Below are positions 8,767 through 16,590 of a stretch of DNA of 64,000 bases, piece after piece. This stretch comes from Actinomadura rifamycini DSM 43936 (GTDB lineage: Bacteria > Actinomycetota > Actinomycetes > Streptosporangiales > Streptosporangiaceae), in NCBI RefSeq assembly GCF_000425065.1, contig NZ_AULB01000011.1:62001-126000 (forward strand), in the 5' to 3' direction. The notes beneath the pieces are model-generated. The model saw nothing but the letters and a program-made list of their open reading frames with translations, did no database searches and was not told where the DNA came from. A program made the position numbers and the translations under genes. How positions within the stretch are numbered: the first letter of the stretch is position 1; each line of letters starts with the position of its first letter.

Positions 8767-9448
8767 CGCGGTGACCGTCCGGTTCGGCGGCAACGTCGCC
8801 CTGGCGGAGGTCGACATCACCGCGGAGGCCGGCCGGGTCACCGGCCTGATCGGACCCAACGGCGCCGGGAAGACCACGCTGTTCAACGTGGTCTCCGGGC
8901 TGGTCAGGCCGAGGTCGGGACGGGTCCTGCTGGACGGGCGGAACGTCACGCGGCTCGGCCCGGCGGCGCGGGCCCGCCGCGGCCTCGGCCGCACCTTCCA
9001 GCGGCTGGAGATCTTCGGCCACCTGACCGTGCGGGACAACCTGCGGGTCGCCGCCGAGTTCCACCGCGACGGCCTGCCCGCCGACGGGATCCTCGACCGG
9101 CTCGGACTGGCGGACATCGCCGACGTCCGCGCCGACTCGGTCCCGACCGGCCGGGCCCGCCTCGTCGAACTGGGCCGGGCGCTCGCCGTCCGGCCCAAGG
9201 CCCTGCTGCTCGACGAGCCCGCCTCCGGGCAGGACGAGCACGAGACCGGGCGGTTCGGCGAACTGCTGCGCGAACTCGCGGCGGACGGCCTCGCGGTCGT
9301 CCTCGTCGAGCACGACATGCGGCTGGTGATGGAGGCGTGCGACACCGTGCACGTCCTCGACCTCGGCAGGCTCATCGCCAGCGGCCCGCCCGACCGGATC
9401 CGCGCCGACGCGGCCGTGCTCGACGCGTACCTGGGAGCCCCGTCATGA
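8747..9448 (+). CDS. livG: LivG-type ABC transporter ATP-binding protein
   Basis: A 233-residue ATPase with Walker A GPNGAGKTT near residue 40, a Q-loop in RTFQRLEIF, Walker B LLLDEPASG and switch His in LVEHDM. The ABC signature is unusual: where the family has LSYGQ or similar, this protein reads VPTGRARLVELGRAL, keeping only the Gly and the downstream helix. It should still pair with LivF at the membrane, but the two ATP sites would be unequal. The start overlaps the permease gene and the stop overlaps livF (ATGA). Confidence 0.85.
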   Translation: MALLEASAVTVRFGGNVALAEVDITAEAGRVTGLIGPNGAGKTTLFNVVSGLVRPRSGRVLLDGRNVTRLGPAARARRGLGRTFQRLEIFGHLTVRDNLRVAAEFHRDGLPADGILDRLGLADIADVRADSVPTGRARLVELGRALAVRPKALLLDEPASGQDEHETGRFGELLRELAADGLAVVLVEHDMRLVMEACDTVHVLDLGRLIASGPPDRIRADAAVLDAYLGAPS

Positions 9449-10206
9449 CCGCACCCGCGCCGAACCCGGCCCCCGACCCGACCACCGATCCGCGCGCGCA
9501 CGCGAACCTGCTCGAACTGTCGGGCGTCCACGCGTCCTACGGCCGCATCTCGGTGCTGCACGGCGTGGACCTGGCCGTGGGCGTGGGGCGGATCGTGGCG
9601 CTGCTCGGCCCGAACGGCGCCGGCAAGACCACGACCCTGAACGTCGCGGCGGGACTCCACCTGGCCGACCGCGGCGACGTCCGCGTCGGCGGCCGGGCCG
9701 TCGCGGGCGCCGACCCGGTGGAGCTGGCGCGGCGCGGCGTCTGCCTCATCCCGGAGGGGCGGGGAATCTTCCCGAACCTCACCGTGCGGGAGAACCTGCG
9801 GATGATGACCTTCACCGGCGCGGACCGCGCCGCGGTGGAGGAGACCGCCTACACCCGGTTCCCGAAGCTGGCCGAGCGGCGGCGGCAGACCGCGGGGACG
9901 ATGTCCGGCGGCGAGCAGCAGATGCTCGCGCTGGCGCGCGGGCTGGCCACCGACCCGGCCGTCCTGCTGATCGACGAGCTGTCCATGGGCCTCGCGCCGC
10001 TGGTGGTCGCCGAACTGTACGAACTGGTCGTCGAGATCGCGCGGACCGGCGTCGCCGTCCTGGTCGTCGAGCAGTTCGCCAGCACCGTGATGCGGATCTG
10101 CGACCTGGCCGCGGTGATGGTGAACGGCCGCATCGAGCGCGTGGACGCCCCCGGCGACGAACTCCTGGCCGACCTCTCGGCCCTCTACCTGGGAAGTGCG
10201 ACATGA
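9445..10206 (+). CDS. livF: LivF-type ABC transporter ATP-binding protein
   Basis: A 253-residue ATPase with Walker A GPNGAGKTT, a Q-loop region CLIPEGRGIFPNLTV typical of LivF, canonical signature MSGGEQQMLALARGL, Walker B LLIDELSMGLAP and switch region VVEQF. An N-terminal tail of about 20 residues rich in Pro, Ala and Thr precedes the domain. The ATG overlaps the livG stop. It supplies the intact signature motif that livG partly lacks. Confidence 0.9.
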   Translation: MTAPAPNPAPDPTTDPRAHANLLELSGVHASYGRISVLHGVDLAVGVGRIVALLGPNGAGKTTTLNVAAGLHLADRGDVRVGGRAVAGADPVELARRGVCLIPEGRGIFPNLTVRENLRMMTFTGADRAAVEETAYTRFPKLAERRRQTAGTMSGGEQQMLALARGLATDPAVLLIDELSMGLAPLVVAELYELVVEIARTGVAVLVVEQFASTVMRICDLAAVMVNGRIERVDAPGDELLADLSALYLGSAT

Positions 10207-10646
10207 CCGAGACATCCACGACGGCCGCGGCCCCCGCGGCGGAGGCGACCGGGCCGGCCGGGCGGACGGAGGCGGGGGAGACCCGCGCGGACCGGTTCGT
10301 CCGCCAGCTCGCCGAGATGAGGATCCCCGACCCGTCGGCGGGACGGGCCCTGCTCTGGCTGCGGGTCGGCGTCGCCCTCATGGCGGCGGGGCTGGCGGCG
10401 GGCGTCGCGTCCTACTTCCTGTCCCGGGGCACCACCGACGCGCTCGCCCAGCGGGACGCGCAGGCCGCGGGGATCGCGGGCGTCTGCGGCTGCATCGTCG
10501 GCAGCGCCCTCTACCTGCGGTACACGCTCGCCAACGTCCTCCGCTTCTGGTTCGCCCGCCTCACCCTGTCGGTCGAGGCGGGACCGGCGGAGGCGCGGCC
10601 GGGCGGGACGGAGCCGGCCGACCGGACCCGAGAAGACAACGACTGA
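10203..10646 (+). CDS. Small two-helix membrane protein linked to the importer
   Basis: The 147-residue product has an Ala/Thr-rich N-terminal tail, two predicted membrane helices (about 49-72, LLWLRVGVALMAAG region, and about 87-115, IAGVCGCIVGSALYL region) and a charged, disordered C-terminus ending TREDND. The ATG overlaps the livF stop by four bases, so it is made together with the transporter. I recognise no named family. It could be an accessory or stability factor for the importer, but nothing in the sequence proves that. Confidence 0.7.
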   Translation: MTETSTTAAAPAAEATGPAGRTEAGETRADRFVRQLAEMRIPDPSAGRALLWLRVGVALMAAGLAAGVASYFLSRGTTDALAQRDAQAAGIAGVCGCIVGSALYLRYTLANVLRFWFARLTLSVEAGPAEARPGGTEPADRTREDND

Positions 10647-10660
10647 ACGGAGCGCTCCCC

Positions 10661-11962
10661 GTGAAGAAAGACGATCTGATCCTGATCAGCGTGGACGACC
10701 ACATCATCGAACCGCCCGACATGTTCGTGAACCACCTGCCGGAGAAGTACAGGAAGGACGCGCCGCAGCTCGTCCACCGGGAGGACGGCACGGACGTGTG
10801 GAAGTTCCGCGACACGGTGATCCCGAACGCGGCGCTGAACGCGGTGGCGGGCCGTCCCAAGGAGGAGTACGGCCTCGAACCCCAGGGCCTCGACGAGATC
10901 CGGCCCGGCTGCTACGACGTGGACGAGCGCGTCAAGGACATGAACGCGGGCGGCATCCTCGCGTCGATGAACTTCCCGTCGTTCCCGGGGTTCGCGGCGC
11001 GGCTGTTCGCCACCGAGGACGCCGACTTCTCGCTGTCGCTGGTGCGCGCGTACAACGACTGGCACATCGACGAGTGGTGCGCCGCCCACCCGGGCCGCTT
11101 CATCCCGATGGCGCTGCCGGTCATCTGGGACCCGGAGGCGTGCGCGGCCGAGGTGCGGCGGGTCGCCGAGAAGGGCTGCCGCTCGCTGACGTTCAGCGAG
11201 AACCCGGCGGCGATGGGGTACCCGAGCTTCCACAGCGACCACTGGGACCCGCTGTGGCGGGCGCTCGTCGACACCGGCACGGTCCTGAACGTGCACATCG
11301 GCTCGTCCGGGCGGCTGTCGATCCCCGCGGTGGACTCGCCGCCGGACGTGATGATCACGCTGCAGCCGATGAACATCGTGCAGGCCGCCGCCGACCTCCT
11401 CTGGTCCCGCGTGATCAAGGAGTTCCCCGGCATCCGCATCGCGCTGTCGGAGGGCGGCACCGGCTGGATCCCCTACTTCATGGAGCGGGTCGACCGGACG
11501 TTCGAGATGCACGCCACCTGGACCCTCCAGGACTTCGGCGGCAAGCTCCCCAGCGAGGTGTTCCGCGAGCACTTCCTGACCTGCTTCATCAGCGACCCGC
11601 TCGGCGTGCGGCTGCGGCACGACATCGGCATCGACAACATCTGCTGGGAGGCCGACTACCCCCACAGCGACTCGATGTGGCCGGACGCGCCCGAGGAGCT
11701 CCACAAGGTCCTGACCGACTGCCAGGTGCCCGACGACGACATCAACAAGATGACGTACGAGAACGCCATGCGCTGGTACTCGTTCGACCCGTTCGCGCAC
11801 GTCCCGAAGGAGCGGGCGATGGTCGGGGCGCTGCGCGCCGCGGCCGCCGACCACGACGTGTCGATCCGGTCGCGCAGCAAGCGGGTCATCGACCCGGCCG
11901 AGAAGCTGGAGGGTTACCGCAGCCGGGCCCGCGCGGCCGCGGCCGCCGCCGCGAAGTCCTGA
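10661..11962 (+). CDS. PF04909 amidohydrolase-family (ACMSD/LigW-like) metalloenzyme
   Basis: A TIM-barrel metalloenzyme of 433 residues. It begins with the D-x-H metal motif in SVDDHIIEP, has a mid-barrel histidine in HIGSSG and the late motif WEADYPHSD that supplies a further His and Asp. Members are decarboxylases or C-C/ester hydrolases acting on aromatic or cyclic acids; the long mycobacterial-type versions are uncharacterised. The GTG start at 10661 is 14 bases after the membrane-protein stop. A second member of the same family lies at 18245, so the island has two. Confidence 0.83.
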   Translation: MKKDDLILISVDDHIIEPPDMFVNHLPEKYRKDAPQLVHREDGTDVWKFRDTVIPNAALNAVAGRPKEEYGLEPQGLDEIRPGCYDVDERVKDMNAGGILASMNFPSFPGFAARLFATEDADFSLSLVRAYNDWHIDEWCAAHPGRFIPMALPVIWDPEACAAEVRRVAEKGCRSLTFSENPAAMGYPSFHSDHWDPLWRALVDTGTVLNVHIGSSGRLSIPAVDSPPDVMITLQPMNIVQAAADLLWSRVIKEFPGIRIALSEGGTGWIPYFMERVDRTFEMHATWTLQDFGGKLPSEVFREHFLTCFISDPLGVRLRHDIGIDNICWEADYPHSDSMWPDAPEELHKVLTDCQVPDDDINKMTYENAMRWYSFDPFAHVPKERAMVGALRAAAADHDVSIRSRSKRVIDPAEKLEGYRSRARAAAAAAAKS

Positions 11963-12056
11963 CCGCCGCCGTCGGCCGCCGGCCGGTCGCGCGCACCGTT
12001 CCCCGCCGGGACGGGACGCGCGGGACCGCGCCGGCGGCCGTGTGAGGAGACAGAGA

Positions 12057-12968
12057 ATGCGCTTCGTCTTTCACTACCCGGAGGCGAACGGACCCGACGG
12101 CGACGTCCTGGACGCCGGGCCGCTCCACAAGGTGGCGGCGGCGGCGGAGAAGGCCGGGTTCGACGGGTTCTCCCTCAGCGAGCATCCGGTGCCGGGCGCC
12201 CGCTGGCTGCACGCGGGCGGGCACCAGACGCTCGACCCGTTCGTCGCGCTCGGGCACGTCGCCGCGGCGACCGTCCGGCTGCGGCTGCTCACCCACCTGG
12301 CGGTCGCGCCCTACCGCAACCCGTTCCTGCTCGCCAAGGCCGCCGCGACGCTCGACAAGCTGTCGGACGGGCGGCTGATCCTCGGGCTCGGCGCCGGCTA
12401 CCAGAAGAGCGAGTTCCATGCGCTCGGCGTCGGCATGGACGAGCGCAACGCCCTGTTCGACGAGGCCCTCGACGTGCTCCCGATGCACTGGAGCGGCGAG
12501 CCGTTCTCCTACGAGGGCCGGCACTTCAGCGCGCGCGACGTGGTCGCGCGGCCGCGCCCCGTCCAGGACCCGATCCCGATCTGGATCGGCGGCAACTCCA
12601 AGCTGAGCCGCCGCCGGGCCGCGCTGCGCGCCCAGGGCTGGATGCCGCTGTCCGGCGGCGCGCGACTCGGCGCGACCGCCCGCACTCCCGCGCTCGGCAC
12701 GCTCGGCGAACTGGCCGGCGCCGCCGCCGAACTGCGCGCGGCCGCGGCCGAAGCCGGACGCGACGAACCCATCGACGTCCTCCACTCCTACCAGGGCGCG
12801 GGCCTCGCGGCGCCGGACGCCGACGCGGACCGGCACCGGGAGGCGTTCGCCGAGATCGAGAAGGCGGGCGTCACCTGGCTGCTGGTGTCGAGCCGGACGG
12901 GCACCGCGCGGGCCACCCTCGACTGGCTCGAGGCGTTCGGCGCGACGTACCTGGCGGCGGGCCGGTGA
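12057..12968 (+). CDS. LLM-class flavin-dependent oxidoreductase
   Basis: A bacterial luciferase-like TIM barrel of 303 residues: opening strand RFVFHYPEA, FDGFSLSEHP near residue 40, TLDKLSDGRLILGLGAGY (typical flavin-binding region) and WIGGNS. The ATG at 12057 was preferred over the upstream in-frame GTG because GAGGAG sits seven bases before it. Such proteins use FMN or F420 for monooxygenation or hydride transfer; the sequence does not say which cofactor. Its stop overlaps the next SDR gene, so the two probably act in succession. Confidence 0.85.
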   Translation: MRFVFHYPEANGPDGDVLDAGPLHKVAAAAEKAGFDGFSLSEHPVPGARWLHAGGHQTLDPFVALGHVAAATVRLRLLTHLAVAPYRNPFLLAKAAATLDKLSDGRLILGLGAGYQKSEFHALGVGMDERNALFDEALDVLPMHWSGEPFSYEGRHFSARDVVARPRPVQDPIPIWIGGNSKLSRRRAALRAQGWMPLSGGARLGATARTPALGTLGELAGAAAELRAAAAEAGRDEPIDVLHSYQGAGLAAPDADADRHREAFAEIEKAGVTWLLVSSRTGTARATLDWLEAFGATYLAAGR

Positions 12969-13855
12969 CGGCCCCGGGGTGGTTCGAGGACCGCGCGGGA
13001 CTGGACGGCACCGTCGCCGTGGTCACCGGCGGGGCGGGCGGGCTCGGGGAGGCGATCGTCGACGACCTCGCGGCCAACGGCGTCCGCCCGGCCGTGCTCG
13101 ACAGCGACGCGGAAGCGGCGGACCGGCTGCGCGCCGCGCTCGCGGACCGGGGCCGCGACGCGGTCGTCCACCACGGCGACGCCCGCGACCACGCGGCGCT
13201 GGAGAGGCTGTTCGCCGCCGCCGACGAGCGGTGGGGGCGGCTCGACACCCTCGTCAACGTCGCGGGCGGGACGTTCCGCGCCCCGTTCACCGACACGAAC
13301 GCGAAGGGCTGGGACGCGCTGCTGCGCGCCAACCTGCTGCACGTGCTGGACGCCTGCTCGCTCGCGATCCCGCGGATGCGGGCGGGCGGGCGCGGCGGCA
13401 GCATCGTGAACATGACGACGATCGAGGCGCACCGCGCGGCGCCCGGCTTCGCCGTCTACGCGGCGGCCAAGGCGGCCGTGGAGCAGTTCGCGCGGACGCT
13501 CGCCGTCGAGCTCGCCCCCGACGGCATCCGCGTCAACAACGTCGCCCCCGACTTCACGCCGACGCCGAACATGGCCCGCTTCACCCACGGGGACGGGGCG
13601 CTGTCGACCGAGGCCGGCCTGCGCGCCGCCATCCCGATGGGCCGGGCGGGCCGGGTCACGGACGTGTCGGGGTGCGTGGTGTTCCTGGCGTCGGGCCTGT
13701 CGGCCTACGTCACCGGCGCCACGCTGCACCCCGACGGCGGGACGTCCGCGTCGGCGGGCTGGTTCAACTGGCCCGGTTCCGGGTGGGCCAACCACGCTCC
13801 CGCGCACCTTCTGACCGGTCGGCCGGATCCGTCCGCGGGCTCCACACGTCCATGA
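12965..13855 (+). CDS. Short-chain dehydrogenase/reductase
   Basis: A 296-residue classical SDR with TGGAGGLG near residue 20, NVAGG near 93 and a YAAAK catalytic motif following the MTTIEAH strand. The GTG start overlaps the LLM stop. The last 20 or so residues run into the convergent hydrolase gene: the two coding regions overlap by 92 bases, which is unusual, and the Pro/Ser/Arg-rich tail beyond the GWFNWPGSGWA segment may be extra sequence gained by stop loss. It closes the large operon that begins at 2630. Confidence 0.8.
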   Translation: MTAPGWFEDRAGLDGTVAVVTGGAGGLGEAIVDDLAANGVRPAVLDSDAEAADRLRAALADRGRDAVVHHGDARDHAALERLFAAADERWGRLDTLVNVAGGTFRAPFTDTNAKGWDALLRANLLHVLDACSLAIPRMRAGGRGGSIVNMTTIEAHRAAPGFAVYAAAKAAVEQFARTLAVELAPDGIRVNNVAPDFTPTPNMARFTHGDGALSTEAGLRAAIPMGRAGRVTDVSGCVVFLASGLSAYVTGATLHPDGGTSASAGWFNWPGSGWANHAPAHLLTGRPDPSAGSTRP

Positions 13856-14717
13856 AGTCGGCCACGGCCGGGACGAACGCGGTCCGCAGGTCCGCGGCGT
13901 CCTGGAGCACCCGCAGGTCCACCGTCACCCCGGACCGGGCCGCGCGGGCGGCGAACGACAGCGAGTCGTCCAGCAGGGGGTCGGTCCCGGCGGTGAGCAG
14001 CCGCAGCGGCGGGAAGCCGTGCAGGTTCGCGTGCAGCGGGCTGAGCAGCGGGTCGGTGCGGGGGGTGTCCCCGGCGTGCCGCGCCACCCGCTCCCGCAGG
14101 GCGTCCAGGTCGAACGTCGGGTCGGCGGCGGCGTTGAGCAGCAGGCTCGGCGCCTCCAGCGTGAGGTCGAGCAGCGCCGAGACGAGCACCGCGCAGGCCG
14201 GCTGCGCGGCCCCCGTGTCGCGCAGCCGGACCAGCAGCGCCGCGGCCAGCCCGCCGCCGAGCCGGTCGCCGGCCAGCATCACCGGGCCCGACTCCCGCGC
14301 CCGCTCGTACGCGCGGTGGACGTCGTCGAGCGCGGCGGGGAACTCGGCGCGGTGGCGGGGGAGCACCACCGCGGCGTTCGCCCGCAGCGCGAGGCGTCCG
14401 TACGGCTCCAGCGCCGACGCCGACGCCGCCGGGTGCGGCCGGTCCCCGCGCAGGTAGAGGACGGTCTTGTCGGCGCGGCCCGGCGGACGCAGGACGGGCC
14501 CCGCGGGGCCCTCCTCGATCCGCGGGGCGCCCGCCCCGCCGTCGTCGGGCACCCCGTCGTCGGGCACGCCGTCACCGAGCGCGCCGTCGTCGAGCGCGCC
14601 GTCGTCGAGTGCACCGACATCGAGCGCACCGTCGTCCAGTACGCCGTCGTCGGGTACGCCGTCGTGGGCCGCGCGCCCGTCCGCCGCACGGCCGTTGATC
14701 AGCCGGTCACCTGCCAC
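13764..14717 (-). CDS. Degenerate alpha/beta-hydrolase with N-terminal five-residue repeats
   Basis: Residues about 85-300 resemble the hormone-sensitive-lipase type of alpha/beta hydrolase, with an acid-loop AGTDPLLDD. The nucleophile elbow reads GDRLGG (150-155) instead of GDSAGG, so the Ser is replaced by R152; the oxyanion HGG is replaced by RGD (90-92), and the usual late His is missing from DAADLRTAF. It therefore looks catalytically inactive. Residues 21-60 are eight tandem five-residue units of VPDDG/ALDDG type, strongly acidic. It overlaps the upstream crotonase gene by 11 bases and the convergent SDR by 92. A binding or structural role, or a decaying gene, are both possible. Confidence 0.65.
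   Translation of the reverse strand: MAGDRLINGRAADGRAAHDGVPDDGVLDDGALDVGALDDGALDDGALGDGVPDDGVPDDGGAGAPRIEEGPAGPVLRPPGRADKTVLYLRGDRPHPAASASALEPYGRLALRANAAVVLPRHRAEFPAALDDVHRAYERARESGPVMLAGDRLGGGLAAALLVRLRDTGAAQPACAVLVSALLDLTLEAPSLLLNAAADPTFDLDALRERVARHAGDTPRTDPLLSPLHANLHGFPPLRLLTAGTDPLLDDSLSFAARAARSGVTVDLRVLQDAADLRTAFVPAVADFMDVWSPRTDPADRSEGARERGWPTRNRAS
14538..14657 (-). repeat. Tandem 15-bp coding repeat, eight units
   Basis: Eight imperfect 15-bp units encode residues 21-60 of the degenerate hydrolase as V/A-P/L-D-D-G. All units keep the frame, and changes are mostly at codon third positions or swap VP for AL. Confidence 0.8.
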
Positions 14718-15423
14718 GTCGCGTCATCCTCTCCACCGCCTGCCAGTGCTCGTCGGCCACCCACAGCCGCGCGAACGCGCGCGCGGCCTCGTCCGCGCCC
14801 ACGCCCGCGGAGACCCGCTTGATCTCGCGGGCCGGGGCGTGCGCGAGCGACCGGGCCAGCGCGCGCCAGTCGCGGTCGAACGTCGCGCGCGGGACGACCC
14901 GGTCCACGAGGCCGGCGCGTTCCGCCTCGGCCGCGCCGAGCGTCTCCCCGGTCCCGGCGAGCAGCAGGGCCCGGCCGCGGCCGACCAGGGCGGCGAGCCG
15001 TTCGGCACCGCCCCAGGCAGGCATGATCGCCAGCGTGGACTGGGTGAAACCGATCGTGATGTCGTCGGCCGCGATTCTGATGTCGGCGGCGACCGCGAAT
15101 TCGGCGCCGCCGCCCAGCGCGTGGCCGTTCAGCGCGGCGATCACGGGGGCGGGGAACGCGGCGAGCCGGTCGCAGACGCCGCGCATCCGCAGCGCCATCG
15201 CGGTCGCGTCGGCCTCGGTGCGGATCGCGGCGAGCTGCTTCAGGTCGCCGCCCGAGACGAACACGCGGTCGCCGGCGCCGCGGACGACGAGGGCGCGCGC
15301 GCCCGCGGCCGCGTCGATGGCCTCGTCCAGTTCGTCCATGGTGGCGGGGGCGATGGCGTTGCGCGCCTCCGGGCGGTCGATGGTGATGACCGCCAGCCCC
15401 TCGTCCAGTTCGAGATCGACCAT
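14707..15423 (-). CDS. Enoyl-CoA hydratase/isomerase family protein
   Basis: A compact crotonase of 238 residues, with the CoA/oxyanion strand VFVSGGDLK and GHALGGGAEFAVAADIRIA. By family alignment the first catalytic Glu (in GGGAE) is present, but the second (the Glu of the PE motif) is replaced by Gln in GFTQSTLAIM. Loss of one Glu is typical of crotonases doing reactions other than simple hydration. It follows the reductase gene by 30 bases on the minus strand and overlaps the hydrolase gene by 11 bases. Confidence 0.83.
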   Translation of the reverse strand: MVDLELDEGLAVITIDRPEARNAIAPATMDELDEAIDAAAGARALVVRGAGDRVFVSGGDLKQLAAIRTEADATAMALRMRGVCDRLAAFPAPVIAALNGHALGGGAEFAVAADIRIAADDITIGFTQSTLAIMPAWGGAERLAALVGRGRALLLAGTGETLGAAEAERAGLVDRVVPRATFDRDWRALARSLAHAPAREIKRVSAGVGADEAARAFARLWVADEHWQAVERMTRRGR

Positions 15424-15453
15424 TCAGGGTGCTCCAACCGCCCGGGTCCGGGC

Positions 15454-16524
15454 TCAGTCCTCGTAGACGACGGTGACGTCGGCGGACACGGGCTCGCCCT
15501 GGCAGGTGAGGATCAGGCCCTCGGCCACCTCGTCGTCGTCCAGGGCGTTGTTGACCCGCATCTTCGCCTCGCCCGCGGTGATCTGGGCGATGCAGGTGGC
15601 GCAGTTCCCGGCCTCGCAGGAGAACGGCGGGGCGAGCCCCGCCCGGCGGGCGCTCTGCAGCAGCGTCTCGCCCGGGTGCTGCGGGACGGTGTGCTTCTTG
15701 CCGTTGAGGACGATCGTGACCGTCCCGTCCTCGCGCGGTTCGTCCTCGGGCGTCCCGTCCCCGGCGGCGGGCTCCTCGCGCGAGGTCTCCGCCGCGGGCT
15801 CCGCCGCGGTCTCCGCCGCGGGCTCCTGCTCGGCCGGGGACGCGTCCGCCGAGCCGAAGCGCTCGACGAAGATCTGGTCGGCGCCCGCGCCGTGGGCGCG
15901 GAGCGCGCGCTCCGCCAGGTCCATGAACGGCGCGGGGCCGCACACGTAGAAGTCGGCGTGCGTGTCGGTGTTCACGAAGTTGCGGAGCTGCGTCTCGGTG
16001 GCGAAGCCGTTCAGGACGTCCAGGTGGTGGTGGACCTCGAGCCGGTCCGGGTGCCGGTCGGCCAGGTCGGCGAGCGCGGACCGGAAGATGACCGCGTCGG
16101 CGTCGCGGTTGGCGAGGAGCACCCGGACCCGCCGCCGGGTCGTCGCGAGCGCGCTCTTGACCAGGGAGAGGACCGGTGTGACGCCGCTGCCCCCGCAGAA
16201 CGCGACCAGCGGCGCGGACGTCTCCCGCAGGCAGAAGACCCCGGCCGGGCGCGTCACCTCGACGACGTCGCCCGCCGCCAGGTTGTCGAGCATCCAGTTG
16301 GACACCAGCCCGCCCGGGACCCGCTTCACGGTCGTCATCAGCTCCCCGTCGGTGTCGGGGGAGCTGGACATCGAGTAGCTGCGCAGGACGCCGCACGCCC
16401 GGAACGTGACGAACTGCCCTGCCCGGTACGGCCACGGCGCGTCGAGCACGAAGGTGCGCGCGTCGGCCGTCTCCTCGACGACCCGCGTGATCCGGACCGG
16501 ATGGAAGCCATGGTCTCGTGCCAT
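15454..16524 (-). CDS. KshB/PaaE-like oxygenase reductase (FAD, NAD, plant-type 2Fe-2S)
   Basis: Three domains are in order: an FAD barrel with RSYS at 48-51, an NAD-binding domain with GGSGVTPVLS (111-120) and CGPAPFM from 195, then a 30-40 residue Ala/Glu/Pro-rich linker, and a C-terminal plant-type ferredoxin with C303-x4-C308-x2-C311 and C341. This layout and the 356-residue length match reductases of 3-ketosteroid 9-alpha-hydroxylase and phenylacetyl-CoA epoxidase. It would pass electrons from NAD(P)H to an oxygenase; the Rieske protein at 42153-43421, under the same operator, is the best partner, though 26 kb away. The ATG lies only three bases from an operator copy. Confidence 0.87.
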   Translation of the reverse strand: MARDHGFHPVRITRVVEETADARTFVLDAPWPYRAGQFVTFRACGVLRSYSMSSSPDTDGELMTTVKRVPGGLVSNWMLDNLAAGDVVEVTRPAGVFCLRETSAPLVAFCGGSGVTPVLSLVKSALATTRRRVRVLLANRDADAVIFRSALADLADRHPDRLEVHHHLDVLNGFATETQLRNFVNTDTHADFYVCGPAPFMDLAERALRAHGAGADQIFVERFGSADASPAEQEPAAETAAEPAAETSREEPAAGDGTPEDEPREDGTVTIVLNGKKHTVPQHPGETLLQSARRAGLAPPFSCEAGNCATCIAQITAGEAKMRVNNALDDDEVAEGLILTCQGEPVSADVTVVYED

Positions 16525-16527
16525 GTA

Positions 16528-16544
16528 TGGAATCTATCTTCTCA
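16528..16544 (-). promoter_or_regulatory. Island operator, copy 3 (reductase side)
   Basis: On the minus strand it reads TGAGAAGATAGATTCCA, close to the variant at 43615. It ends three bases before the reductase start codon, and its centre is 22 bp from that of copy 4. Confidence 0.65.
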
Positions 16545-16549
16545 ATCTG

Positions 16550-16566
16550 GGAGAGTGCAATTCTCG
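16550..16566 (+). promoter_or_regulatory. Island operator, copy 4 (ligase side)
   Basis: GGAGAGTGCAATTCTCG has a perfect right half (ATTCTC) and a one-base change in the left half. It lies 24 bases before the ligase start. Confidence 0.7.
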
Positions 16567-16590
16567 GTTCGAGATTCCGGAGCTGACGCC

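Noticed and set aside
3976-10215. A 2079-codon open frame on the minus strand
   Set aside because: It lies opposite the CoA-transferase and transporter genes, is made of Arg/Gly/Asp/Pro-rich antisense sequence without domains, and arises from third-position GC in the plus-strand genes. Similar long antisense frames at 32781-36452, 22364-25135 and 58945-62130 were discarded for the same reason.
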